Positions 35,801 through 46,000 of a stretch of 64,000 nucleotides of DNA are shown piece after piece. Under the pieces are notes generated by a model, which saw nothing but the letters and a program-made list of their open reading frames with translations, ran no database searches and was not told the DNA's origin. This stretch comes from Maylandia zebra (taxonomy: Eukaryota > Chordata > Actinopteri > Cichliformes > Cichlidae). The translations under genes and the position numbers were made by a program. How positions within the stretch are numbered: the first letter of the stretch is position 1; each line of letters begins with the position of its first letter. The stretch covers positions 13,816,137 through 13,880,136 of the forward strand of contig NC_135172.1 in the NCBI RefSeq assembly GCF_041146795.1, written 5' to 3'.

Positions 35801-36179
35801 CTGGCACTTCTGCCTTGGCTTTACATTTCAGACCTAGAGACTACGACCATGTTTTATACTGTCTGTTGTGTATTACCTGGAACTGGGTTTGGTATCTCCT
35901 GTACAAGATTACAAGATTTGGGTTGATAGCTGTTGAGTAGTGGTTGTAGTGGTTTTATGACACTTGTTTTCTCCCTCTCTTTGTAGGACTCTTCCACAAA
36001 TGATGTGGAGCCACTTGTGGAAAATGCTAACTCAGGGATTTGCATTTGCCCTTCTTTGGCCTTTTGTCCCGCAGTTTGTGTGCAACTGCCTCTTCTACTG
36101 GGCACTCTACTTCAGTCCCATCATTAATATCGACCTGGTGGTGCAGCAGTTAATGCACCCTGAAACAGTAGCATTGTGA
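29881..36179 (+). CDS. bfar: Bifunctional apoptosis regulator BFAR (460 aa, 8 coding exons)
   Basis: Coding exons: 29881-30182, 31089-31187, 32768-32861, 33859-34031, 34113-34257, 34396-34575, 34857-35053 and 35987-36179 (1383 nt with stop, all phases agree). A C3HC4 RING finger occupies about residues 47-85 (FSCHCC, CGHNFCRHC, CPECREKW). A first hydrophobic segment follows (SGVLTALTCVAVMVLVYHW), then a SAM domain (HWTPEEVVSWLENLGPW, IENPAHRRVILAELERVKAL). C-terminal membrane segments include FLVKYCLLPYQLIAEFAWDW and the last exon. BFAR is an ER-membrane E3 ubiquitin ligase and scaffold that restrains cell death (family knowledge). Human BFAR is about 450 residues with the same order. The start is the first ATG of the exon after the 'ttcag' acceptor. 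The last exon ends INIDLVVQQLMHPETVAL. Confidence 0.96.
32190..32540 (+). pseudogene. L2-type LINE C-terminal remnant with (GAT)n tail
   Basis: Contains MLWNNLPLQIRQASSVQVFK and SRLKTYFYSLAF, then AGCACTTTGGTCTGCCTG and GTGCTATAAAAATAAACGAT ending in (GAT)n at 32517-32540. It is a short, 5'-truncated copy in bfar intron 2, same orientation as the gene. Confidence 0.78.
33590..33817. mobile_element. Short hAT MITE (228 bp) with 53-bp perfect inverted repeats
   Basis: The first 53 bases, starting CAGGGGTGGGCAATCTCAGT, are the exact reverse complement of the last 53. The flanks GGTTATAC (33582-33589) and GGTTAAAC (33818-33825) are a 7-of-8 target duplication. It lies in bfar intron 3, ending 41 bp before exon 4. 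No coding capacity. The transcript would form a long hairpin. Confidence 0.9.
34804..34832 (+). repeat. Poly-C/poly-T tract next to a splice acceptor
   Basis: About 15 C followed by about 14 T immediately upstream of the bfar exon at 34857. It acts as, or overlaps, the polypyrimidine tract of that acceptor; length changes could affect splicing. Confidence 0.7.
35655..35900 (+). repeat. Interspersed repeat copy (CATAGACTGTAT type)
   Basis: CATAGACTGTATAAAAGGTG is followed by GTGATGGTGACATCACC, ATTGGCTAATG and GTCGCCCCCTGCTGGCTGTT. Related to 2945-3060 and 8935-9021. In bfar's last intron. Confidence 0.5.
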
Positions 36180-37129
36180 CAGACTGCACTGGATGAGGAG
36201 GTGCCCAATTGATGTGGGACAATTTGCAGCAAATGAGTTGACGAGAAGTGTTTATTTTTAGCAGTAAACACATTGAAGACTGGCTTTATCTACTGTTGGG
36301 GAATTTATCTTGGTTCTTGATTTGTTTCTCTGTCTGCCGGATGGTTGCTGTGTTGAACAATAGAGGCACCGGACTACTGAAGGAGAAACAAAACCAATGA
36401 GGTGAGAAACGAGTAATAGTGTCTGACTTGGGTTGATCACTGCAGTGATCTTTTTGCATCAACAGTGCATTCACAAACCACGATGCCTAAACGGTCCGGG
36501 GTGGTAAGCGGAATGATAAGATGTGTTTAAACACTCGCTGGAGTAAAGATTGGAATCACGACGCGGTGCTGAAAGCTTTGTAGCCCTGGCATAGCTGTAG
36601 TCCAATAGAACATGCGTTTTTATGCTTATACAGAGTCAGTGAAGTTGGAACAAGACATGTAAGGATACATGTTTTTGCATCTGTTATCAAATATCATTCT
36701 GGCATGTGATCTACTTTTAGAAAAAATAACCTCAGGCTGCTTCAGGATTATCCATCCAGAATCTGAAGCAGTATTTATAACTCTGCATAAATTCTGATGC
36801 ATTTCTTACATTTTCACTGTGAGTGTGATCTCGGTGATCTACAGAGCTGTGTGAGAAGTCATTCTGTGATGTTTGGTAACATGACTGAGTGTCAAATGAG
36901 GTTTGTAGTTCAGCAGTCTGTTTGCACTTGGAAGGGTGCTAAAGCCTGAGAGGCCAAACAGAGACAGTCTGGCGGAGCAAATGTTCTATGAAGTTTGTTC
37001 CAGCGGTTCCAGCATTTGCCTTCACAAGATTTGTGATGCTTAGATTTGAAATTTTTAATATTGTGGGGGTTTTTTTTTTTTAATTTGTTTAGGTAATGCA
37101 TAAAACTTCTACTTTTTTTTAAATACTTT

Positions 37130-37224
<95 letters not shown>

Positions 37225-37490
37225 AAAAATTTTTTTTTATTTTCTCACACTGCTGAGAAATATTGTTGCACTTTTTAAAAATTGTTCAAGTAAATTACAG
37301 TATACGTTTCCATTTCATGGGTGGACCAAGCTAATCAGAAATTAGGTTTTGGTCTTTTTGTTTTTTTTAAACATGTTCATTTGCACTGAAAAATCTTACA
37401 CTGTGATGATCATTATTATTATTATTATTTGTGCTCTTTTGTTTTTGAATGAGACTTTACAAAATAAAGATTTATATTAAATCTGAAGGA
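36180..37490 (+). other. bfar 3' untranslated region and flank
   Basis: The non-coding stretch after the stop includes a (TA)n block at 37135-37221. An AATAAA at about 37461-37466 (in 'acaaaataaagattt') is the most plausible polyadenylation signal, giving a 3' UTR of about 1.3 kb. No other exon seen. Confidence 0.45.
37135..37221. repeat. (TA)n microsatellite, about 87 bp
   Basis: An uninterrupted alternating TA run. Probably highly length-variable and able to extrude a cruciform; near the likely 3' end of bfar. Confidence 0.95.
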
Positions 37491-37939
37491 GTATTCATAG
37501 CCACATATAAATTACTTTCTAAATTCTGATTCATTCTGAAAGGAGCCTCAACCAACTGCTGAGTGCAAAAACAACATTTTTAAAGGGTCTGGATTTAAAA
37601 TCCTTTGCTACCTTAGGAAATATTTTAATAATGTGAGATACAGGTTTATGATTTTCATGAGACATAAGTTAATCAAATATCTAAAAATCTTTAAAATATT
37701 TCTCATCACATGAACAGAATATATCAAAGTGAAGAAATTCACTTTTCAAAAATAAATATATATATATTTGATGTTTTTGAGTTCAGTGCTTTTTGTTTTT
37801 TTTTCATTTTCTTTTGTTTTAGTCATCAAAGTTCTGATACAGACACAGACTGTATCAACAATCAACTATCAAAAGTCAGTGAGTAAAAGCTAAAAAATAA
37901 TTCCATAAATTGCCATTAACATTAGGGGTATAACTGAAT

Positions 37940-38990
37940 TTACAGTACTGTGCAAAAGTTTTGATTCACTCATGTCTTTATTTTGCTTTCAAGGCACCTT
38001 CTTGTAATTTTTAAAGGAACCTTAAGCAGTCATTCACCAGGCTTTCTGAAGATCTTTCAAAAACCTATTTGCAGTCCAGTCAATGTACCTGATCATTTTC
38101 AGAGGAGAATAGATTTTTTTGTTAAACCACTTATGGAACCATTCAAGGATTTAAAATGCATGATGAATCGGTGTTTCATCTACGAATAAGAGACAACTTA
38201 AATTGTGTATGTATGTTTTGGCACTTTGTTACTTCCTGCCTAAAAAAAAAAAAAGTGTACTTTATTGTCCTTTCTTTGCTTGAATCTGTGAAAATGCTTA
38301 AAAAAACCCCCCACCACTTTGAGAGATATGGAGGAGAGTTGTACATGTGCACCAACTAACTGAATCAAAGAGCTACTAGTTAAATACCTGGCATGTCTTA
38401 GCGTGGTGTGCTATTGGATAAAACTGGACAAGTGGAAGACAAAAACAGGAAGTGGCAGGCCTAATAAAATAAAGCAAGTGTGCACAGCCATCAGTAACAC
38501 ATGGTGGGGCCTCTGTCGTGGTTTGGAGCTGCATTTCAGTCCTTGGTACTCGGGTTCTTGTCAAAATTGAGTGAATTATGAACACAGAAAACTACCGTTT
38601 TGATCCACCATGAATTCCATCTGGAACAGATCTTAGCAATGCCTTAATTTTTCATGGTGACAATGATCCCACACACAGCTCCAGTGCAGTAAAAGCATAC
38701 ATGGATGGAAAAACACACAATGGAACACCATCAGTCCTCTATTCGTCTTCCCAGAGCCCAGACCTCAACATTATTGAAGGAGTGTGGGATCATCTTTAGC
38801 CAGAACAGAACAAGAGACATTGCATTAAAAAAATCAAGTATTTTTTTTTTTCCCAAATACATTAGAAATGTACAAACTCTGTTTTTGTTTTATATACTGG
38901 ATGTTTCAATAAATCACTGTCCCCATTTCCCATTTTCATAGCAAAATATAATGAAAAGAGTAGTAGCTTGAGATATTTGCACAGTACTCT
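37940..38990 (+). pseudogene. Tc1/mariner-type element relic, about 1 kb
   Basis: The ends TACAGTACTGTGCAAAAGTT (37941-) and its inverted form ...ATTTGCACAGTACT (to about 38985) are degenerate terminal repeats, flanked by TA. Inside, at 38655-38820, the plus strand reads FHGDNDPTHSSSAVKAYM and SQSPDLNIIEGVWDHL, the D34D/E-type catalytic end of a Tc1-like transposase (normally QDNDPKHT and SPDLNPIE). Stops and gaps elsewhere show it is dead. Confidence 0.78.
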
Positions 38991-39479
38991 AGATCCGGAT
39001 ATTCTACAGACATGATATCCCAGATATGAAATGTCAAGCTCACAGCCTGAGAACTGTGATGCTCATGTCCTACATGTATTGTTTTAGTTGTATTATGAGC
39101 ATTTGACATTTAAGACAGCCAATGTCTTAAAATTATATCACAATAATTAAGAGTAAGTAGTGATAAGGTAATAAAATGGTCTAACAATTTACAACATTAC
39201 TATATTTGGATGAATAACAGAAGATTAATAAGAAAGTAGCTCTAACACTAAGACAACCCATTTTATCAGGTGATGTTTTACCTATAGAGACCCTTTTTAA
39301 TAATAATAAAAAAATCTTACACACCCAGTGTTCAGTTATTTTAGGATAAACTGAATCAGTTTGATGCAGTGATTTTTATACGAAGCAAAGTAACACGAGA
39401 AAAGAGTTTTCTCCAGTCTCACAATCAGTCACAAGTCCCGGGCACTTTAAATAATTCTACTCTAGATGTAAATAAGCGG

Positions 39480-40018
39480 CTTTTAAATAAAGTTTTATCG
39501 ATTCATTTTTAAAACAACCTCCCCCTAGTGTTTTACGACTGTCGTAGCAGCAGCGGCTGTCGCCATAACAACGTAGGGACGGTCTGAAAAGAGCGCGTTT
39601 TGCGCCATACGGAAAAAGGAATAAAATCGCTTACCGAGGACCAGTTTAAATATTGTAATTATTACGACTAGTGTCGTTCCTCTTTAACATCCGGTAAGCT
39701 AACTGTCAGTGACATTTTTTAAACTCAGACAGCCATTAAAGCGTTAAACGCACTACGCGTTTTATTCGCGTAGAGGACTTTACTTCCTGCCCCTGGTGTC
39801 GTTGTTGCGGAAGTGAAAAGTCTACGTGTGGAAGAAAGGTTGGCTTGACCGTATTTGAACACCTTACACACCAGCACTGCTCATGTCCAATCCAGGTTAG
39901 CTGTTTCCGTCGAACCAGTCTTCCTCACCCATCCCTCCTCCCCCCCTGTTAGGCAAATGGATGCTTTGAGCGGTAGTCGGAGCGTATAAATGGGACGGAG
40001 AGGTGACGACAAGCTGTA
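39480..40018 (+). promoter_or_regulatory. txndc11: txndc11 promoter / 5' flank
   Basis: CpG-bearing sequence with ETS-like GGAAGTG at about 39809 and CGCCATAACAACG near 39560. It extends to a start codon at 40019 that opens a signal-anchor-containing frame. TATAAA at 39985 is too close to the ATG to be the main TATA element. Inferred promoter. Confidence 0.4.
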
Positions 40019-43000
40019 ATGTTGCGCCGGGTGCGGCAGTCTCTCCGGCAGGTGCTGTTTCTGATGGCCCGGAGACCGGATCTGCTCTGCGGGGCTATCG
40101 TGCTCGGCGTCCTGCTCGTTTTGGCCGTCAAGTTCACGTGCAGGTAAACATGGGCACGAGCTTCTGTTTATCCTCTGACAGCGTGAGCTTGCTTGTGTGT
40201 GACCAGGCTAACACGAGACCCCTTAAAACACAAAAGCTAAGTGTAATGGTTATTTAGGTGAGCGAAGAGCGGCGTTGTAACAGTGTTAGGTCGTGAATGA
40301 ACTACCGGTACTCGTTGTCTACAGTAGTTACAAACAAGGGCTTCATTATTAGTGCTGCTAATCTAAAACTGACGTGTACTGTAGACAATGAGATTAACTA
40401 AGGACATCGCCTTAATCTTTCAAGGAAAGGTTGGGCGTTTTTTACAGTTTTTTTCAGATAAAACCCAGAAAAGATTGCAGGGAGATCATAATGAGATTAT
40501 TAATGTTTAAATAGTAATATCTGGTTACAGCCCTGACACACTGTGCTGTCATCATCTTGCAGCTTTGGCCTCTGCAACTTTACGGTTCTTCAAAGCTTAT
40601 ACCACTTGTCATTCAGTTATGGTGAATGAAAGTGCTGAAATCCTAAAGTGTAGCAACTGTTGCTGAACGATTGACTTGTTGGCTAAGCAGTTACTCAGTC
40701 GTCCTCTCGAAAACCCAGCTGAGACGATAATTGCCACAAAGACTGAAACTTGAAACCGACTCCACGCAAATTATACCAGGCAAATTCTGCTTCTCGTCAT
40801 GTTGAGGTAATTTTGTTCCCCCTGTAACGATGTAGAGACATTTTTGCATAGCCTCTGGGGGAGGCAGAATGTTTAACACAGCACAGTTTTTCACATTGCT
40901 TTCTGTGGACGCAAACATATAGCCTTTCCTCCCCTCGTATGCAGCTTAGCATACCCTCCATTTCCAAATACCATTGCTTCTACTCTCATTTTCCAAATTT
41001 AACACATGCATATTCCAATATGTGCAACTCAGAGTAGTATGCAAGGCTGGAGGTTACCTGTAGCATTAACATCAACCGATGATGGACACACTGCCATGAT
41101 CAGCGAATCTCGCGGAAGTGACACAGAGTTATAGCTTATGGATTTAATAACCTGGCAAGATCTTATTATGTGACCGTGATCTCTTTGCACCCCTCAGCGT
41201 TACTCTTCTCATTTATTTCTGTAGTCGTGCTAAGAATGTGGTGGCAGCAGCTCGGCCTCCGGTGCGTTTCTTTTCTCCTGACGCCCCGGTGGTGGATCTC
41301 TACTTGGGTCAGCTTGACCAGGTGAAATTCAAGGATTCAGACTTGATGGCATTCACTGTATTTTCCTTTGTTTGATACTTCATTTGCTCAAATTGTAAAA
41401 GAGAACAAATGGAAAGAGCTAAGAGGGTTTCTAAAGCTCCAGTTAAATGTTTTGGCATTGTTGTCATCAAACTTGTGGTGCTCTGTGAGATTGAAAGGGT
41501 TTTTTTCTTCACAGGTGGAGCGTCTCAGGAGTGTGGCCGAGGTGTCCTTTATTTTCTTCTATGCACCATGGTGTGCTCACTCTATGGCTGCGCGACAGGA
41601 AGTGCAGCAGGTCGCTAAGAAGCTGGCCAAACAGGTACAAGTGAACGGAACCTCCACCACTCAGGATTGTTTAAACATCAAATATTTAGATGTGCTTTAC
41701 TGGGCAAAGACTAAGGAAGCTGGGGATTGTTCTTACGTGGACACGTGTTATGTTATCGCTTGTGACGCAAAGTGTTGGGAAGAGTTTATAGGAGCAGCTT
41801 GACAGACTGCAGTAAAGAGTGACTCTGACATAGTTGAGTTAATAAAATCTGTTCCCTTCAGCTTAAATACACACTCACACATTTTTAGCTTGTGTCTCTC
41901 TCTCAAATGCAAATTCATAGTCGACTTGTTATGGGCGTGTTTGTTAAGTACATGAGTCATTACAGTGTGTGATTTTACACCATTTTGTGTGTAGTCTACA
42001 CATAATTTTGCTTATCTTTGTTTCTTAATGTGTCTCTTCAAACACACAAACACAGGTGCAGTTTGTGGCTGTTAACTGCTGGTGGAGTCAGGGGAAATGC
42101 AGGAGGCAAAACCGCTTCTATCACTACCCCGTCATCCATCTGTTTTATAGAAGGTGAGACGGTGGGCTTCTCTTCACTTATGGTGGGAATTTGCTTTCAA
42201 TAGCTTTAGCAGACAAAGACGAATTGGGAAGCCCCATAAACGTTAGCTCAGAGAAGACGATGTTTGCACGTGGCTTCTTCTTTGCATGATAGATGGCACA
42301 GCCGAACTGTGTTCACAGACGGTGATTTCTGGAAGTGCTCCTGAGCCCATGAAGTGATTTCTTTGACAGAGTCATGCCTGTTTTTAATGCAGCGCCTCCC
42401 AAGGGCCTGAAGATCATGAGCATCCAATATTGATTTTTGGCTGTTTCGCTTGCACACAGAGATTTCTCCAGATTCTTTGAATTTTTTGAGGGTATCATGT
42501 CCCGCAGAGGGTGGGCTAGTGAAAGTCTTCACAGTATTATGTAGAGAAAAATTATTTCAGAAGTTTTAATAGCATAGGAATAGTAACTCTGCCTCTTGAA
42601 GATGCTCTTTCTTTTATACCTAATCATGTTGCTGACCTATTGTAAATTAAGCAGATTACAAAATGTTTTTGTTGTTGTTGGGTTTTTTTTAGTACCACTT
42701 ACTTTTCCAGCTTCTTGTTGACCCCACCCTACTGATATGAGACCTGTTGCTGCCATCAAATTCAAAATGAGCTCATATCCAGAAATGATGAAATGTATGA
42801 GTTTAAGCAATCAGTATGTTTTGTTTGTTCTTTTATGAATGAAATAATTTTTTATTTACTTTTGTATTTGGCTGTTCATACACAACTTCAGTCATAGACG
42901 CGCATATTTAGAGAGGCTAAAGATGTATTTTAATGCAAAACTGTGGGAAACACTTTGAATGTTTTGTTTCTTAATTGTAATTTAATTATGATTTGTTGAT

Positions 43001-46000
43001 ATTTATTAGCATCTGTGTTTTCCACAGGTTTGGGCCAATAGAGTATAGAGGCCCATTTTTGGCTCCATACATAGAAAGTTTTGTACTCAGAGTCATCACA
43101 CCACTGACTTACCTCCCATCAAGAGGTCATGTTGAAGAGTTCCTCTCCTATCACGAGGTATATTTGAGCTTTACACTTCTGTCACTGAATCACCCACAGA
43201 GTGCAGCCAACTGTAATGATCTGCGTCTTGTGCGTTTCTAGCCTCGAGTGGTGGGTTTCTTCCAGTTTAACTCTTCCCCCCAGCCGCCAGGATACATCAC
43301 ATTTCTGTCCTCTGCCCTGCAGGTCCTAAAAAGGGGTAAGAAGTAATCACGCAGCTTCAAGGCTGATTGTTAACATGATAAACATTTTGGCTTGTCAAGC
43401 ATGGGATTAGAATTCGAGGAGAGGCTGCTGTTGACGAAAAGATAGCAGTGGTTGAAGCAGAGAGAACCTAAATGTGCATTTTACGATAAAGGGAACATAA
43501 ATGGTTGAAGTCACAAGTTTCTCTTTTTTATGGTGCAGATTTCCGTGGTGTTGTACGTTTTGGGGTCGTGACCAACAAGCAGGTGGCAGGAGCCATCTCA
43601 CTAACAGAGGATGAAACGGTTTTTCTCCACAGAAGATTTAACTCCTCTTTGGTAAGCAGCGTCAACGCATGTTGTAGATGTGGTTCTTCTAGAAAAAGCA
43701 ATTAAACACTAATGACTTTAAAACTGTGGATGTATATGATGCTGTATGTTTATTCATCTGTTGTTTAAGATTTTTCCCAGGAACGACCTTAACTTTACGT
43801 CTGAGGCCATTTGTAGATGGGTGTTTGAAAACCGTGAGACGGTCCTCCAGTGGCTGCAGCCCCCGGGAACGAAGTCTCGCCTGTTAGAAGAGGAGCTGAC
43901 TAAAGGCCCTGCACTGCTGCTGTTTGTGCCGCACGATCCTCTGGGATCACAGCCCAGCCCTGCGCTACAGCAGGTGAGCAGAAAAAATCAGACGAATATC
44001 ATTTTCGAAATGACAGAAACGCTTTATTCTCTTACAGATTTGATTTGCAGCTATACTATTATTATACACTGAGCTAATGTCATCTGGCTTACCCATCTTC
44101 ATTTAGCTGCCCTGTATTAAAAAAATAAAAAAGGTCAGTTTCTCTGATCGTGTAACTGAGACTTAAATAAATATTAAGTATGCTGGTAAAGGGAACTTTT
44201 ACAGTGTAAGAAGCAGGAAAACGGGCAAGCATAAGGATTTGAGGGAGTTTGAAAGGGTGACATGGTGATGGCTATATTACTGGGTCTAAGCGTCATCTTC
44301 CTCCTCCTCAGGTGCTTTTTATATTAGAACTTATTTTGTATGTGTATATTCTGTAATTGTGTTGTTAAACACTGTATTATTCTCCTTAAGTTCTGCAGAT
44401 TAAATCATTTTTAACCCATTTTGTTTTTCTAGGTTGCAGACATTGCTGTGCGTTACCACTCCTGTGACAACAGCCACCACTCCAGCTGGGACAAAAGTTT
44501 CTCCTTCCACTCACTGTGCTGCCAGTCAGTTGTCCTCCCACAGTCGAGCACAAGCGTGTGTGAGGTGTGCCTCAGCCTTTCGTGGCCAAGCTTCGCCACC
44601 TCACCTCTGCACTGCTTGTTCCCTCCCTCGATCCAGGGAGGAGACATATTTCAGACTTATCTCAGACGCTGCTGCCTCCACCAGCTCCCTTCCCCCGTGT
44701 CCATTAATAGTGCAACCGCAATGGGCTGTAGCAATTTTCTGGACAGCTACAGCCCATTTAGTCAATACAGTGCCTGCTGCAGAAAAGTAGAACCTCAGCT
44801 CAATGAATCACAAGCCAAAGAGGAGTCAGAGATGCAAAGCGTTCCTCCTTCCTTGATCCCTCCATTCTCTGTCCCTCAGCCGGAGGGAGACGGCATCACC
44901 GGGCTCCGTTGTCAAACCAACAGGACACTCAGGTTTTATGTGCTGGATGTTGCCCTGAACTGGCCTCTGGCAGTCAGGCTCGGAGCATCAGGCAACAGAA
45001 GTGCTTCTCTTGAGCAAGAAGATGATAGGGGCGGTGACGGGTCGTTTGCTGCTATTGTGAACCTGAAGGATGAAGTTCATTATGTTCTTCAGCACACTCC
45101 AGCAGCCACACTAACAGAGTCTCTGGGTAAGACATGGACAACTTTCATTCATGTAACACGGGCTGGTTTTGTTTTGTCCCAAAAGCTGGGAGCTCAAACG
45201 ATTTGCAATTTTTAAGACATCTGGTGATTTCAAAATCCCATATTGTGTCTCTTCGGTCTCAGACTAGTGGGTTACTTGTGGTTCCCAGCATATTTAAAAG
45301 TAGAATGGGAGGCAAAGCCTTCAGTTTTTGGACCCTTCTTTGTGGAACCAGCTCACACTTTGGATCCAGCCAACAGACACCTTCTCTAATTTTAAGATTA
45401 AAAAGGTTTAAAACTTTGATTGTTGATAAAGCACGTAGTTAGAGCTTGATCAGGTGACCCTGAATCCTCCCTTAGTTTTTCTCAAACAGGTCTGGGCTGC
45501 TGGGGGTTTCCCATGATGCACTGAGTGGTTTTTCTTTACTCACCCTTTTCCACCCACTATGTGTTTATACAACACTCTGCATTCAATCTTTAGTTATTAT
45601 TAGTCTCCCACTATCGCCAATTGCTTGCTGAAAGTGAGTTGTCTGATTGTTGGGGTTTTCTCTGTGTTATTGTAGGGTCTTTACCTTGCAATAAAAAGCG
45701 CCTTGAGGTGACTGTTGCTATTTAGCACCATATAAATAAAATTGAATTGTTTTCAGGTCACCTGGTTGTTGTGTGTGTTGCCAACAGGGAAGCTGCTGGA
45801 GGAGTGCCCTCTGTTAGACAAACTATACAGTGGCAACACTCATAACATGGTTAAAGGTTGTTGTTCAAGTCTCCTTGGCGTTTTTAATTTTCATTCATTG
45901 GCCGTCATAAATGGTGATACTGACACTGGCAAATAGTTAATATTAGCCGAAAATATCCACCTCCAATATATCAGTCAGTCACTGGTTTCTACAAATGTCT

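Noticed and set aside
39985-39990. TATAAA as the txndc11 TATA box
   Set aside because: It is only 29 bases before the start codon, which would leave almost no 5' UTR. The upstream CpG-bearing region is a likelier promoter.
40003-40257. An alternative plus-strand frame starting at 40003 over txndc11 exon 1
   Set aside because: It reads out of frame with the conserved transmembrane exon and runs into the intron.
44434-44790. A second plus-strand frame overlapping the large txndc11 exon
   Set aside because: The other frame joins in phase to both neighbouring txndc11 exons and matches the conserved protein order.
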